This document shows positions 57,359 through 64,000 of a stretch of DNA of 64,000 nt, in pieces. Numbering within the stretch: position 1 is the stretch's first letter; each line of letters begins with the position of its first letter. The DNA comes from Methanocellales archaeon (GTDB taxonomy: Archaea; Halobacteriota; UBA148; JAUWXC01): assembly GCA_030018435.1 (NCBI GenBank), contig JASEEY010000002.1:1-64000 (forward strand). Direction: 5' to 3'. The translations under genes were made by a program, and so were the position numbers. Below the pieces are notes generated by a model. That model was not told where the DNA came from. It was given only the letters and a program-made list of their open reading frames with translations, and did no database searches.

Positions 57359-58072
57359 TTACACTTTGTTTAAACTACGCGTAATCTGCGTCATGCTTTC
57401 CGTTCTATCGACGTCGTACCCAACCCATCTGGTTGCTTTCGCCTCTAATCCCATTGCCCGAATGGAAAACTTGTCATTTTCCTCTTTGATTTCAATCGCA
57501 CCATCGAACAATTTTTTGAGCGTTGCAACCGTCTTATCGTCATGCATGCCAGCCTCGAGCACATAAACGCCAAGAGCTTCTGCGGCTTTAATCCTGCCGG
57601 TGAAAACGTGTAAAAACCTGAAGACGGTTTGCAAATTGGAATACATCAGCATCGTCGACAGTGAGTTAACGATCAGTCTCGTTTTTCGAATTCTATCTGC
57701 TTGAAATTGCTCCAACAATTGACTTATTTTGACCCCAATCCCAGTTATGTCCAATGGGCTGGGGGCCATCTTTATGTTGGGTGTATCCGAGACTCTTATG
57801 CCCAGAGATGTCGAGACACAGTCCACAATTCCAAGTCGCTCTCTGTTTATCTCCAACTCATGTTGTTTAAACCATTTCAATACGCCGCTACCCGTCTCTT
57901 CCGTTGTCACGAGAATGACGCTCTCTCCTCTCGTTAAGCCCGCATACAAAATGTTGTAAATCAGGGCATCTTTCCTACACATCGCCGGTCCGATCAGCAT
58001 TATGTTTGATCCGCCCTGGGCCTCACCTAGGACTTTATCCAGTTCCGCTATTCCAAGCTTGTATTCAGACAT
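57359..58072 (-). CDS. RecA-superfamily (KaiC/Rad55-like) protein with degenerate ATP motifs
   Basis: 237 aa. The fold is recognisable from the N-terminal LGIAELDKVLGEAQGGSNIM, SVILVTTEETGSGVLKWF and the late IEIKEENDKFSIRAMG. But the P-loop reads GPAMCRKDAL (28-37), lacking the last Gly and the Ser/Thr after Lys, and the Walker B strand reads RLIVNSLS with Asn136 for Asp. It is therefore probably not an ATPase and may be a regulatory or assembly relative. The last six codons lie in a copy of the 24-bp palindrome. Confidence 0.8.
   Translation of the reverse strand: MSEYKLGIAELDKVLGEAQGGSNIMLIGPAMCRKDALIYNILYAGLTRGESVILVTTEETGSGVLKWFKQHELEINRERLGIVDCVSTSLGIRVSDTPNIKMAPSPLDITGIGVKISQLLEQFQADRIRKTRLIVNSLSTMLMYSNLQTVFRFLHVFTGRIKAAEALGVYVLEAGMHDDKTVATLKKLFDGAIEIKEENDKFSIRAMGLEAKATRWVGYDVDRTESMTQITRSLNKV
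57360..57383. repeat. 24-bp dispersed palindrome, copy 5
   Basis: Arms TACAC and GCGTA around core GTTTAAAC, almost the same as copy 1 at 10016. It spans the stop codon of the RecA-like gene on the minus strand and lies in the convergent gap after lhr, so here it could act as a terminator. Confidence 0.7.
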
Positions 58073-58117
58073 GTAACTCGTTTTTAGTGTTTTTTAGAAT
58101 GATTTAGGGTGGTGTTT

Positions 58118-58150
58118 GTTTTATATATAATTTTCCGTACATTTCTGTAC
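58118..58150 (-). promoter_or_regulatory. Promoter with upstream palindrome for the RecA-like gene
   Basis: On the minus strand a TATATATAAAA box lies at about 58119-58130, with transcription expected near 58100. Directly upstream, 58137-58150 is the perfect palindrome GTACA-TTTC-TGTAC, covering the BRE position. The rest of the 221-bp gap 58073-58293 shows nothing more that I can support. Confidence 0.55.
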
Positions 58151-58293
58151 AGGCGCACAGGTTCATTACTGGGGCCGCAGAATTTACTTTTCGATTTGCT
58201 GCAGTCACGAATGTAGGTTATAAAAATGTGTTCAATATTTAAAATACTTAAAGATTCTGATTTTGCTTTTCACTATAACAATGGCGGTCGAAA

Positions 58294-59220
58294 TCACTTC
58301 ATCATCTCAGACCTGAGTTCGCCCATCGTAGCTATGCGCTCCGCAAATACATCGTGCTGATGAATGCTCTCCTCGTTGACTTGCTTGATCGTCACGATTG
58401 AATCATCTGGTATGTCCGGAAACGTTTGCACGATCATTTGTGCCATCAGCCTGACGCAATCCTCTGCAAATTTGGGATTTTTGTGCGCCATCTCTGTGAC
58501 AAAGACCTCATCAGGGCGTTTCAATAATTCATAAATCTGTGAGCTCATCGAGTTCTTTATCATATCGATCAGTTTTTCCATCCTGACATCATGCTCATCA
58601 TGCACCTCGATGGAGATCGATCCTTTTCCTCTTTGGTTATGCGTAGCCATTGGAATTTTATCGAGAAATGTATTGATTGTTTTTTCTGGCACGTTTAACT
58701 TTTGCAATTCGCTTTTAGCCTTCTCGCGCATGATTTCCTGCACACAAGGGCAGGCGGTCATGCCAACCACTTCTACGCCGACGGTCTTTCTGATATCCTC
58801 CTCTGCCCTGGTGGCAACCGCGCCAGCGAAGATGTTCACAACTTCTTGGCATTTAGTTTTCGTCTTGGGCGTTTGATGCTTGACGATGTATTCGCTTCTC
58901 ATCCTTACCTCTGCTTTAGAAGCATATTCGTGCCGATTAAGCAGGCGGCGCGCCACCTCGCTGCAAAGTTCTTCGATTTCATAAACGGGTGCAGCTATCG
59001 CTTCTTCCAGCACCTCATCGATCGCCTCAAAATTGCGTGACAGGTTGGCGCCTTTCCTATCGGAAGGCAGGTCCACAAATACGTCAAATGTGGAAATTAA
59101 GATGACAGGTCTCTTCCCTTCTCTGGCGACCTCTACGAGTTTCTTCACGTTGGTGACGCCCACTCTTGTCAGATCAATCTGAACATCTGGGTATCTTGCC
59201 TGTGCATCTGGTAAACGCAT
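58294..59220 (-). CDS. mptA: GTP cyclohydrolase MptA (methanopterin pathway)
   Basis: 308 aa. Fe(II)-dependent enzyme turning GTP into 7,8-dihydroneopterin 2',3'-cyclic phosphate, first step to tetrahydromethanopterin. [56 protein letters not shown] and [15 protein letters not shown] match the COG1469 family, including Cys and His metal ligands. ATG 59220 (GAGG 8 nt upstream) is preferred to TTG 59226. It follows a PhoU-like gene closely. It implies methanopterin-type C1 chemistry in this organism. Confidence 0.94.
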   Translation of the reverse strand: MRLPDAQARYPDVQIDLTRVGVTNVKKLVEVAREGKRPVILISTFDVFVDLPSDRKGANLSRNFEAIDEVLEEAIAAPVYEIEELCSEVARRLLNRHEYASKAEVRMRSEYIVKHQTPKTKTKCQEVVNIFAGAVATRAEEDIRKTVGVEVVGMTACPCVQEIMREKAKSELQKLNVPEKTINTFLDKIPMATHNQRGKGSISIEVHDEHDVRMEKLIDMIKNSMSSQIYELLKRPDEVFVTEMAHKNPKFAEDCVRLMAQMIVQTFPDIPDDSIVTIKQVNEESIHQHDVFAERIATMGELRSEMMK

Positions 59221-59222
59221 GC

Positions 59223-59879
59223 TCAATGCCTCAACATTGGATATGGTTTTAAAACGCTGCCTGCAACCAAACTCAATTTCCTGCCAATCCGCGCAAAGCT
59301 GTTCATCGCCATCACCAATCCGCCGGCTCTTCCTGCCGCTATCTTCTCATCCTTATCTATTTTTTCCATTAGTTCTTTCTGGAGATTAAGCACATCATCA
59401 TATTGCTTCACGACTTTCTTGGCCCTTTTTCTATCCTCTTTCTCCAGGGCATCAAGTGCATTGTCAAACATATCCGCAATGATTTGGTTGGCCTTTTCCA
59501 ATATCTCTGAGTATTTCTCACCTTTTTCATATCTTATTCTGCCGCCAATGCGCATCTTGGCCAACACGCAAACATAGTCCGCCATCGATTCCAATAACGA
59601 TGCCAGATCTATCATGGAAAAAGCGATCGTGACATCTACGGGAACCATCGATGTCGCGACATATTTTAATGAATTCTCTCTAATTTTCACTTCCTTGGCG
59701 TTGACTTCATCATCCCTCTTCAAAACTCTCTGCACCAACTCCTTGTCTCTGGTCAGTATCGCTATCCATACGTCCTTGTACATCTCCCTGGAGATTTTGT
59801 ACATATCCCTGATGTCGCTTGACAGCTCCTGGAGCTCAATGTTCCCCTTTACGATCTCCCTTATCAATTTAAAGACCAT
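59223..59879 (-). CDS. PhoU-like/DUF47 regulatory protein
   Basis: 218 aa, all helical, with two repeats of the PhoU-type pattern ([40 protein letters not shown]) containing the E/DxxxD metal-binding spacing. It sits 9 nt after the Na/Pi-type transporter gene and probably regulates it. Confidence 0.88.
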   Translation of the reverse strand: MVFKLIREIVKGNIELQELSSDIRDMYKISREMYKDVWIAILTRDKELVQRVLKRDDEVNAKEVKIRENSLKYVATSMVPVDVTIAFSMIDLASLLESMADYVCVLAKMRIGGRIRYEKGEKYSEILEKANQIIADMFDNALDALEKEDRKRAKKVVKQYDDVLNLQKELMEKIDKDEKIAAGRAGGLVMAMNSFARIGRKLSLVAGSVLKPYPMLRH

Positions 59880-59888
59880 TCGTCCACC

Positions 59889-60917
59889 TCAACATAGCAA
59901 CGTTATCATCATAGCAGGTATTATGAAGAACGCTATGATTATATAGATTATTGCATAGCTCCCATGCGCTTGCACGGCATCAGCCAGTCGTTCGGCAATT
60001 CCTATTGGCACCTTTTTTAATGGATACCATATACATGTTCCGATTACGTTGAAGAATAGGTGTGCAAGGGCAGCTGCTATGGCTATCGTATTCCCTGTCG
60101 CTAGGGCTGCTATTAGAGCAGTCACCGTCGTGCCGATGTTCGCTCCCAGTGCGTATGGAAATACCATTGCTGTAGTTGCTAAACCAGCTCCAGCGAGCGG
60201 AACTGCCAACGAGAGTACGATGCTACTGCTTTGAACGATCGATGTGAATACCATGCCCGTTGCAAAACTCTTTTTTGAGTTGCCAAATGTCGTGTCTATC
60301 GCCCTTCTCAATCTACCAGTCATTATGACCTTCATGGAATCTGTCATGAGTTTCAACCCGACGAATAATAAAATAATGAATGCAATCATCAAGACGATGG
60401 GAGGGATATGTCGCGCGAAAACGTCTACGATGGGTCCGGTTACAATCTTCACAGGACTTGGAAATTTGACTGCCTCTTTTCCGACCAATGACGTGGCAAG
60501 GCTACTTGATACTATGCCCAGAAAATTCGTATAATACTGAAGAGGGAAAATTATCAGAACAGCCAGAATGTTAAAGACATCATCTACCGTACTGGCTGCA
60601 AAGGCCCTCTTGAACTCTGCCTTCCGTGTGATGTGTCCCAAGGAGACCAATGTATTTGTCACGGTCGTGCCCATGTTTGCACCCATTATAATTGGTATTG
60701 CCGTTCCTAGGTCCAGAGTACCGCTGGCTACCAGGGCTACGACCATGGAAGTCGTTGCGCTGCTGCTTTGAATCAGGGACGTTGCCAGCATGCCAGCAAA
60801 TAACCCTGCTATGGGATTGGGCACACTTCCGAGCACGAGGTCTGCAAAGGGTTTTCCCATAGCCTTTGCTGCATCACCCATCCCGACGATTGATATAAGA
60901 AAGATATATAAACCCAC
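59889..60917 (-). CDS. Na+/phosphate cotransporter family protein (NptA-like)
   Basis: 342 aa from GTG 60917. Two inverted repeats carry the signature QSSS: LATSLIQSSSATTSMVVALV and FTSIVQSSSIVLSLAVPLAG, each followed by GANxGTTVT. About eight hydrophobic segments. The GTG start cuts into TM1 and has no SD; the frame is open upstream to an ATA codon at 60950 preceded by GGGAGGT, which would add EDRKKAIIFI and complete TM1. A TATA-like box lies at about 60985-60994. With PhoU-like downstream this is a phosphate uptake unit. Confidence 0.88.
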   Translation of the reverse strand: MGLYIFLISIVGMGDAAKAMGKPFADLVLGSVPNPIAGLFAGMLATSLIQSSSATTSMVVALVASGTLDLGTAIPIIMGANMGTTVTNTLVSLGHITRKAEFKRAFAASTVDDVFNILAVLIIFPLQYYTNFLGIVSSSLATSLVGKEAVKFPSPVKIVTGPIVDVFARHIPPIVLMIAFIILLFVGLKLMTDSMKVIMTGRLRRAIDTTFGNSKKSFATGMVFTSIVQSSSIVLSLAVPLAGAGLATTAMVFPYALGANIGTTVTALIAALATGNTIAIAAALAHLFFNVIGTCIWYPLKKVPIGIAERLADAVQAHGSYAIIYIIIAFFIIPAMMITLLC

Positions 60918-60996
60918 GATGAAAATTATTGCCTTTTTTCTATCCTCTATACTACTACCTCCCGATGAACCTACGAATCAATTCCATATAAAAATC

Positions 60997-61548
60997 TCAT
61001 TTCCTTTTCTTCCTCTCCTCTTTAATCAGCTGATACACATGTCCTTTGAAGTTTGTCCCAATCAACTCTGTAAGGGTATCTGTAACACTGGATGCAAATG
61101 AGACCATATCCGCATCGGTGATGATGCCGAGCAATTTGCCATCCTCGACGACGGGTAATCTTCGTATGTCCTTCTCCAGCATTTTTTGCGCCGCACTTGA
61201 TATACTCTCATCGGGTTTGATGGTAACAAGTGGTTGAGACATCACGTCCTTTAACATCACTGAGTCAGGTGCTATGCCCTTGGACATGACCTTTTGTATC
61301 ATATCTCGTTCAGTCACGATGCCGATGGGTTTGTCATCCTCGGTTATTACCAGGCTGCCTATCTTGCGCTCCGCCATCTTTCGCGCCCCTTCTGATGCCT
61401 TCATGTTACCATCAGCTGTGATGACATTTGTGGTCATGATCTCCCGCACAGGCATCTTCATTGCCATTCTGTTTAGGCACTTATCGCAGTAAATCTGCTC
61501 GGACTCAATTGGTATGGGTGCTCCACAAAATGCACAAATTCTTCCCAT
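60997..61548 (-). CDS. CBS-domain pair protein with N-terminal zinc ribbon
   Basis: 183 aa. CAFCGAPIPIESEQIYCDKC is a zinc ribbon at residues 5-24; two CBS domains follow (VREIMTTNVITADGNMKASE; LKDVMSQPLVTIKPDESISS). CBS pairs usually bind adenine nucleotides and report energy state. It lies upstream of the phosphate transporter on the same strand and divergent from the leuA-type gene. Confidence 0.9.
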   Translation of the reverse strand: MGRICAFCGAPIPIESEQIYCDKCLNRMAMKMPVREIMTTNVITADGNMKASEGARKMAERKIGSLVITEDDKPIGIVTERDMIQKVMSKGIAPDSVMLKDVMSQPLVTIKPDESISSAAQKMLEKDIRRLPVVEDGKLLGIITDADMVSFASSVTDTLTELIGTNFKGHVYQLIKEERKKRK

Positions 61549-61589
61549 ATCTTCACCTTTCTTTCATTAAATTATTGTCTTGTTTTGTG

Positions 61590-61600
61590 TTATATACTTG
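61590..61600 (-). promoter_or_regulatory. TATA box of the CBS-domain gene
   Basis: AAGTATATAAC on the minus strand, about 45 nt before the ATG at 61548, which is preceded by AGGTGAAGAT. Confidence 0.6.
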
Positions 61601-61629
61601 ATGTTATTTGCGGCTTTAGAAGAAAGTGT

Positions 61630-61637
61630 TTTATAAT
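61630..61637 (+). promoter_or_regulatory. TATA box of the leuA-type gene and its leader ORF
   Basis: TTTATAAT. Transcription is predicted near 61660, which places the leader ORF ATG (61664) almost at the mRNA 5' end. Confidence 0.6.
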
Positions 61638-61663
61638 CTGATGCACAATTAACAACTGGTATT

Positions 61664-61708
61664 ATGATGAAAGAAAGTAAAGCGAGGGATCGCCTTTTAC
61701 TACATTGA
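61664..61708 (+). promoter_or_regulatory. Leu-codon leader ORF folded into a hairpin (putative attenuator)
   Basis: Fourteen codons, [14 protein letters not shown], then TGA, ending 16 nt before the leuA-type ATG. The three Leu codons are CTT TTA CTA. Positions 61676-61701 form a ten-pair hairpin: AGTAAA with TTTACT and GCGA with TCGC, a CT bulge and a GGGA (GNRA) tetraloop. The Leu codons fall in the 3' arm, so ribosome stalling there would change the fold. Regulation by Leu supply is inference. Confidence 0.5.
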
Positions 61709-61724
61709 GTCGATTTGCAAGGGC

Positions 61725-63224
61725 ATGCCTAAAAACGTTAAGATATTTGATACCACGCTCAGGGATGGGGAGCAAACGCCTGGTGTATCTTTAACATCTC
61801 ATAACAAGCTCGTTATAGCGCATCAACTGGATAAATTGGGCGTTGACATAATCGAGGTTGGCTTTCCGATTGCATCGAAGGGCGAAAAGGAATCAGTGAG
61901 AAAAATCGCTCATGCTGGGCTCAGTTCAAAGATATGTGGACTAGCTAGGGTGACCAAATCCGATATCGATGCATGTCTGGATTGTGGAGTGAACATAGTC
62001 CATACCTTCATCCCAACCTCGGACATCCAGGTCAAGTACACGATCAAGAAGAGCAGGGAAGAAGTACTGCAGCTTGCGGTGGAGGCGGTGGAGTACATCA
62101 AAAAACATGGTGTAACGTGCCTCTTCTCTGCCATGGATGCTACCAGGACTGACATGGATTACCTGCTCAAGGTCTATCAGAGCGTTGAAAAGGCTGGCGC
62201 AGACATCATCAACGTTCCGGACACCGTGGGCGTGATGATACCATCGGCGATGCATAAATTCATCGGCCAAATTCACGATGCGGTAAAGGTCCCCATCGAC
62301 ATACACTGTCATAACGATTTTGGGCTGGCTGTAGCGAATTCTCTAGCGGCGGTAGAAGCGGGAGCGCGACAGGTTCAGGTGACCGTCAACGGTCTTGGCG
62401 AACGCGCAGGAAATGCTTCCTTGGAAGAAACGGTCATGAGTCTTCATTCCATCTATGGTGTCAAAACGAACATCAAAACCAAGTATCTGGTTGAGACGTC
62501 GCGATTAGTGGAGCGTCTGTCTGGAATTCACGTACCGCCTAACACGCCCGTGGTTGGGGAAAATGCCTTCTCCCATGAATCCGGCATTCATACACATGGC
62601 GTGCTCAGGAGAGCAGAGACCTTTGAGCCAGGGGTGATGACACCTGAAATGGTGGGGCACAAACGCCGCATAGTAGTTGGAAAGCATGCCGGGAAGCATG
62701 CTGTGAAGAAAACGTTGCATGAAGTCGGATTGAGGCCGACTGATGCGCAGCTTGATGAAATAATGCAACGTATAAAGGACTTGGGCGACAAAGGGAAACG
62801 CGTGACGGATGCAGACCTTTACGCGATTGCTGAAGCCGTCATGGGCGAAGTGACCAAAGGGGAGCAGGCGATTGTGCTAGAGGAGGTCTCGGTTATGACC
62901 GGCAGCAAGATCACACCCACCGCTGTGATCAAAGCAAAGGTTCACGGAAGGCAAAAAAGAGGAAGCCAGACCGGAGTTGGTCCAGTCGATGCTGCGCTGA
63001 AAGCGGTGCAAGCCATTCTTGGAAAGAAGGCCAAAATAAAATTGCGGGATTTTAGATTAGAGGCTATCACTGGCGGTTCTGATGCGCTGGCTGAGGTGAC
63101 GATTGGCGTGGAGGATGAAAAGGGGAATATCGTCACCGCAAGAGCTGCACGCGAGGACATCGTCATGGCGTCTGTGGAAGCATTAGTAAGCGCGATAAAC
63201 AGGCTGATGCTGACGAAACGATGA
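61725..63224 (+). CDS. leuA: 2-isopropylmalate synthase / citramalate synthase family enzyme
   Basis: 499 aa. Acetyl-CoA-dependent aldol-type condensation. [16 protein letters not shown] is the catalytic start, [17 protein letters not shown] holds the metal His residues, [15 protein letters not shown] follows, and residues of about 385-499 form the LeuA allosteric dimer domain (ending [14 protein letters not shown]). Homologous LeuA, CimA and AksA cannot be separated safely by eye; the regulatory domain and Leu-rich leader favour LeuA. Only a weak AAGGG adjoins the ATG, so translation may depend on the leader ORF. Confidence 0.88.
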   Translation: MPKNVKIFDTTLRDGEQTPGVSLTSHNKLVIAHQLDKLGVDIIEVGFPIASKGEKESVRKIAHAGLSSKICGLARVTKSDIDACLDCGVNIVHTFIPTSDIQVKYTIKKSREEVLQLAVEAVEYIKKHGVTCLFSAMDATRTDMDYLLKVYQSVEKAGADIINVPDTVGVMIPSAMHKFIGQIHDAVKVPIDIHCHNDFGLAVANSLAAVEAGARQVQVTVNGLGERAGNASLEETVMSLHSIYGVKTNIKTKYLVETSRLVERLSGIHVPPNTPVVGENAFSHESGIHTHGVLRRAETFEPGVMTPEMVGHKRRIVVGKHAGKHAVKKTLHEVGLRPTDAQLDEIMQRIKDLGDKGKRVTDADLYAIAEAVMGEVTKGEQAIVLEEVSVMTGSKITPTAVIKAKVHGRQKRGSQTGVGPVDAALKAVQAILGKKAKIKLRDFRLEAITGGSDALAEVTIGVEDEKGNIVTARAAREDIVMASVEALVSAINRLMLTKR

Positions 63225-63248
63225 TGGTTAGCTCCAAGTTTTCAAGCT

Positions 63249-63515
63249 TTATTCGATCCAATGATATGCTTTACTCCTCGGCAGTATCTTTGCAACTAAG
63301 ATGTCTTTTTCCTTAATTACGTATATTGCTCTATAGTTTCCTATTCGTAGTCGATAGTATTCTTTTTTTGGTCCCACTAATTTCTTAATATCTGCTCTGG
63401 GCCTAGAATGATAAGGGTCTTCGCTCAAAGCCCTTTTGATACGTTGCTGTGTCTCCGCATGCAAGCTCTTGAGTTGTCGCCTTGCGGTGTCCGAAAGGAG
63501 AACATTATATTTCAT
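63249..63515 (-). CDS. RelE/ParE-type toxin
   Basis: 88 aa; LLSDTARRQLKSLHAETQQR, LVGPKKEYYRLRIGNYRAIY and ILPRSKAYHW fit RelE-like mRNA interferases with the basic-strand RxRxGxYR core. Start ATG 63515 lies 11 nt inside the antitoxin gene, the normal coupling for antitoxin-first pairs. Confidence 0.9.
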   Translation of the reverse strand: MKYNVLLSDTARRQLKSLHAETQQRIKRALSEDPYHSRPRADIKKLVGPKKEYYRLRIGNYRAIYVIKEKDILVAKILPRSKAYHWIE

Positions 63516-63693
63516 CAAGAGGGGTAAACTCCTCTGTTTCAACTATGCGATCAATTTCTTCAAAAAAGGCGATCTTCCTTGCATTTTCCATCAACCGGCG
63601 GATAATCTCTTCGTAGGTCTCCCCCTTCTTCCCAAATTCCCGGAGCTCTTCACGGGTGTCCTTAGTGATTTGAATGGTAGTTGCTTCAGTCAA
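63505..63693 (-). CDS. Antitoxin partner of the RelE-type toxin
   Basis: 62 aa. TTIQITKDTREELREFGKKG and ETYEEIIRRLMENARK form a ribbon-helix-helix-like DNA-binding half; the acidic tail ending EEFTPLDEI should wrap the toxin. TTG start with GGTGAT upstream. The same tail motif survives in the fragment at 31590. Confidence 0.85.
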   Translation of the reverse strand: MTEATTIQITKDTREELREFGKKGETYEEIIRRLMENARKIAFFEEIDRIVETEEFTPLDEI

Positions 63694-63702
63694 TATGCAT
63701 CA

Positions 63703-63755
63703 CCACTATATATATCTATATACTACTATATAAAGTTAAGTGGTATATATAATAT
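63703..63755 (-). promoter_or_regulatory. AT-rich promoter region of the RelE-type operon
   Basis: Several overlapping boxes such as TATATATAG, GTATATAG and TTTATATAG occur within 50 bp upstream of the TTG start, with repeated CTATATA units that could be antitoxin sites. The exact TATA box cannot be chosen. Confidence 0.45.
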
Positions 63756-63795
63756 TTCAATCCTTGTTTCACCACATTGCCGATACAACTTGTGA

Positions 63796-64000
63796 TCAAG
63801 CGACCTTTACTCCGAGCAATCTCTTCACGTCGCCTATTTTGTTCATAATGGTTGTGGTATCAGAGCCGGCGAAAAGTAGTCCACAAACCCTATTATCTTC
63901 ATCCAGTACGACTGAGCCGGAGTCCCCGCCCTTTGACATAGCTCCTGCGACCAGCTGATCCTTAAAGATCGCTGTTTTGCGTCCATATTGAACCCTTACA
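63796..64000 (-). CDS. Chymotrypsin-like serine protease, C-terminal part (partial)
   Basis: The 67 C-terminal residues are visible; the 5' end is beyond the window. AMSKGGDSGSVVLDEDNRV contains GDSGS with the nucleophile Ser, followed by CGLLFAGSDTTTIMNKIGDV as in the substrate-pocket strand of trypsin-fold enzymes. The His and Asp of the triad lie outside. The end GVKVA precedes a TGA at 63796. It is downstream of nothing else on this strand within the window. Confidence 0.75.
   Translation of the reverse strand, partial: VRVQYGRKTAIFKDQLVAGAMSKGGDSGSVVLDEDNRVCGLLFAGSDTTTIMNKIGDVKRLLGVKVA

Noticed and set aside
63740-63958. Plus-strand open frame of 72 codons near the window end
   Set aside because: It is antisense to the serine-protease tail with its GDSGS motif, which is far more convincing.
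1-64000. CRISPR arrays, insertion sequences, rRNA genes and replication origins
   Set aside because: I saw no regularly spaced repeats, transposase genes, rRNA or Orc/Cdc6 with origin boxes.

Overview
The window is a stretch of archaeal chromosome, almost certainly from a euryarchaeote in the wide sense. The evidence is archaeal-type ribosomal proteins (eL18, eL19, eL30, eL32, eS4), RNA polymerase subunits A', A'', B, D, H, K and N, EF-1A and EF-2, TATA-type promoters, tRNA introns with bulge-helix-bulge geometry, and the archaeal form of the mevalonate pathway. MptA (first step of methanopterin synthesis) and a riboflavin/F420-type pyrimidine reductase suggest a lineage that uses C1 cofactors, such as a methanogen, a methane or alkane oxidiser, or a relative. 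RpoB is one unsplit chain, and eL14 and eL34 are missing from their usual places. I do not assign a genus.

Layout. Positions 1-48 hold the tail of a stress-protein gene. Positions 214-30572 form one very long run on the minus strand. Read in transcription order it is: a SPOUT methyltransferase; uL3, uL4, uL23, uL2, uS19, uL22, uS3, uL29; RNase P p29; uS17 through uL15; SecY; adenylate kinase; an EMC3/Oxa1-like insertase; cytidylate kinase; Cbf5/TruB; tRNA-Ser; uS13, uS4, uS11, RpoD; tRNA-Leu; eL18, uL13, uS9, RpoN; tRNA-Pro; RpoK, enolase, uS2, a Memo-family protein, mevalonate kinase, isopentenyl phosphate kinase, type 2 IPP isomerase, RNase J, GGPP synthase and GluRS. This joins ribosome and polymerase synthesis, protein export and lipid-precursor synthesis. 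Positions 30657-32689 are an accessory island: a PIN toxin-antitoxin pair, a fragment of a second antitoxin, archease, a tiny zinc ribbon and an AT-rich membrane protein. The RNA ligase RtcB follows, directly downstream of an intron-bearing tRNA-Ser. Positions 34505-47857 (minus) are the second information block: tRNA-Lys, RpoH, RpoB, RpoA1, RpoA2, eL30, NusA, uS12, uS7, EF-2, EF-1A and uS10.

From 48064 to the end the genes are mixed: an aCPSF2-type nuclease, two small zinc/TRAM proteins, a DUF4389 membrane protein, the riboflavin-pathway reductase, OGG glycosylase, an RPA / RPA-associated protein / phosphoesterase / Lhr helicase DNA-maintenance operon, a RecA-fold protein with damaged nucleotide-binding motifs, MptA, a PhoU-like protein, a Na/Pi-type transporter, a CBS protein, an isopropylmalate/citramalate synthase with a striking leader, a RelE-type toxin-antitoxin pair and the end of a serine protease.

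The most interesting signals are: (i) introns in four of six tRNA genes, including a 45-nt intron in the D-loop of tRNA-Leu and an 11-nt intron in tRNA-Ser, with one intron-bearing tRNA sitting 14 nt upstream of the gene for the tRNA ligase that would join its exons; (ii) a 24-bp palindrome present five times, always between genes or across a stop codon; (iii) a 14-codon leader ORF ending in three consecutive Leu codons, folded into a GNRA-capped hairpin, just upstream of the leuA-type gene; (iv) a probable non-ATPase relative of KaiC/Rad55 proteins.
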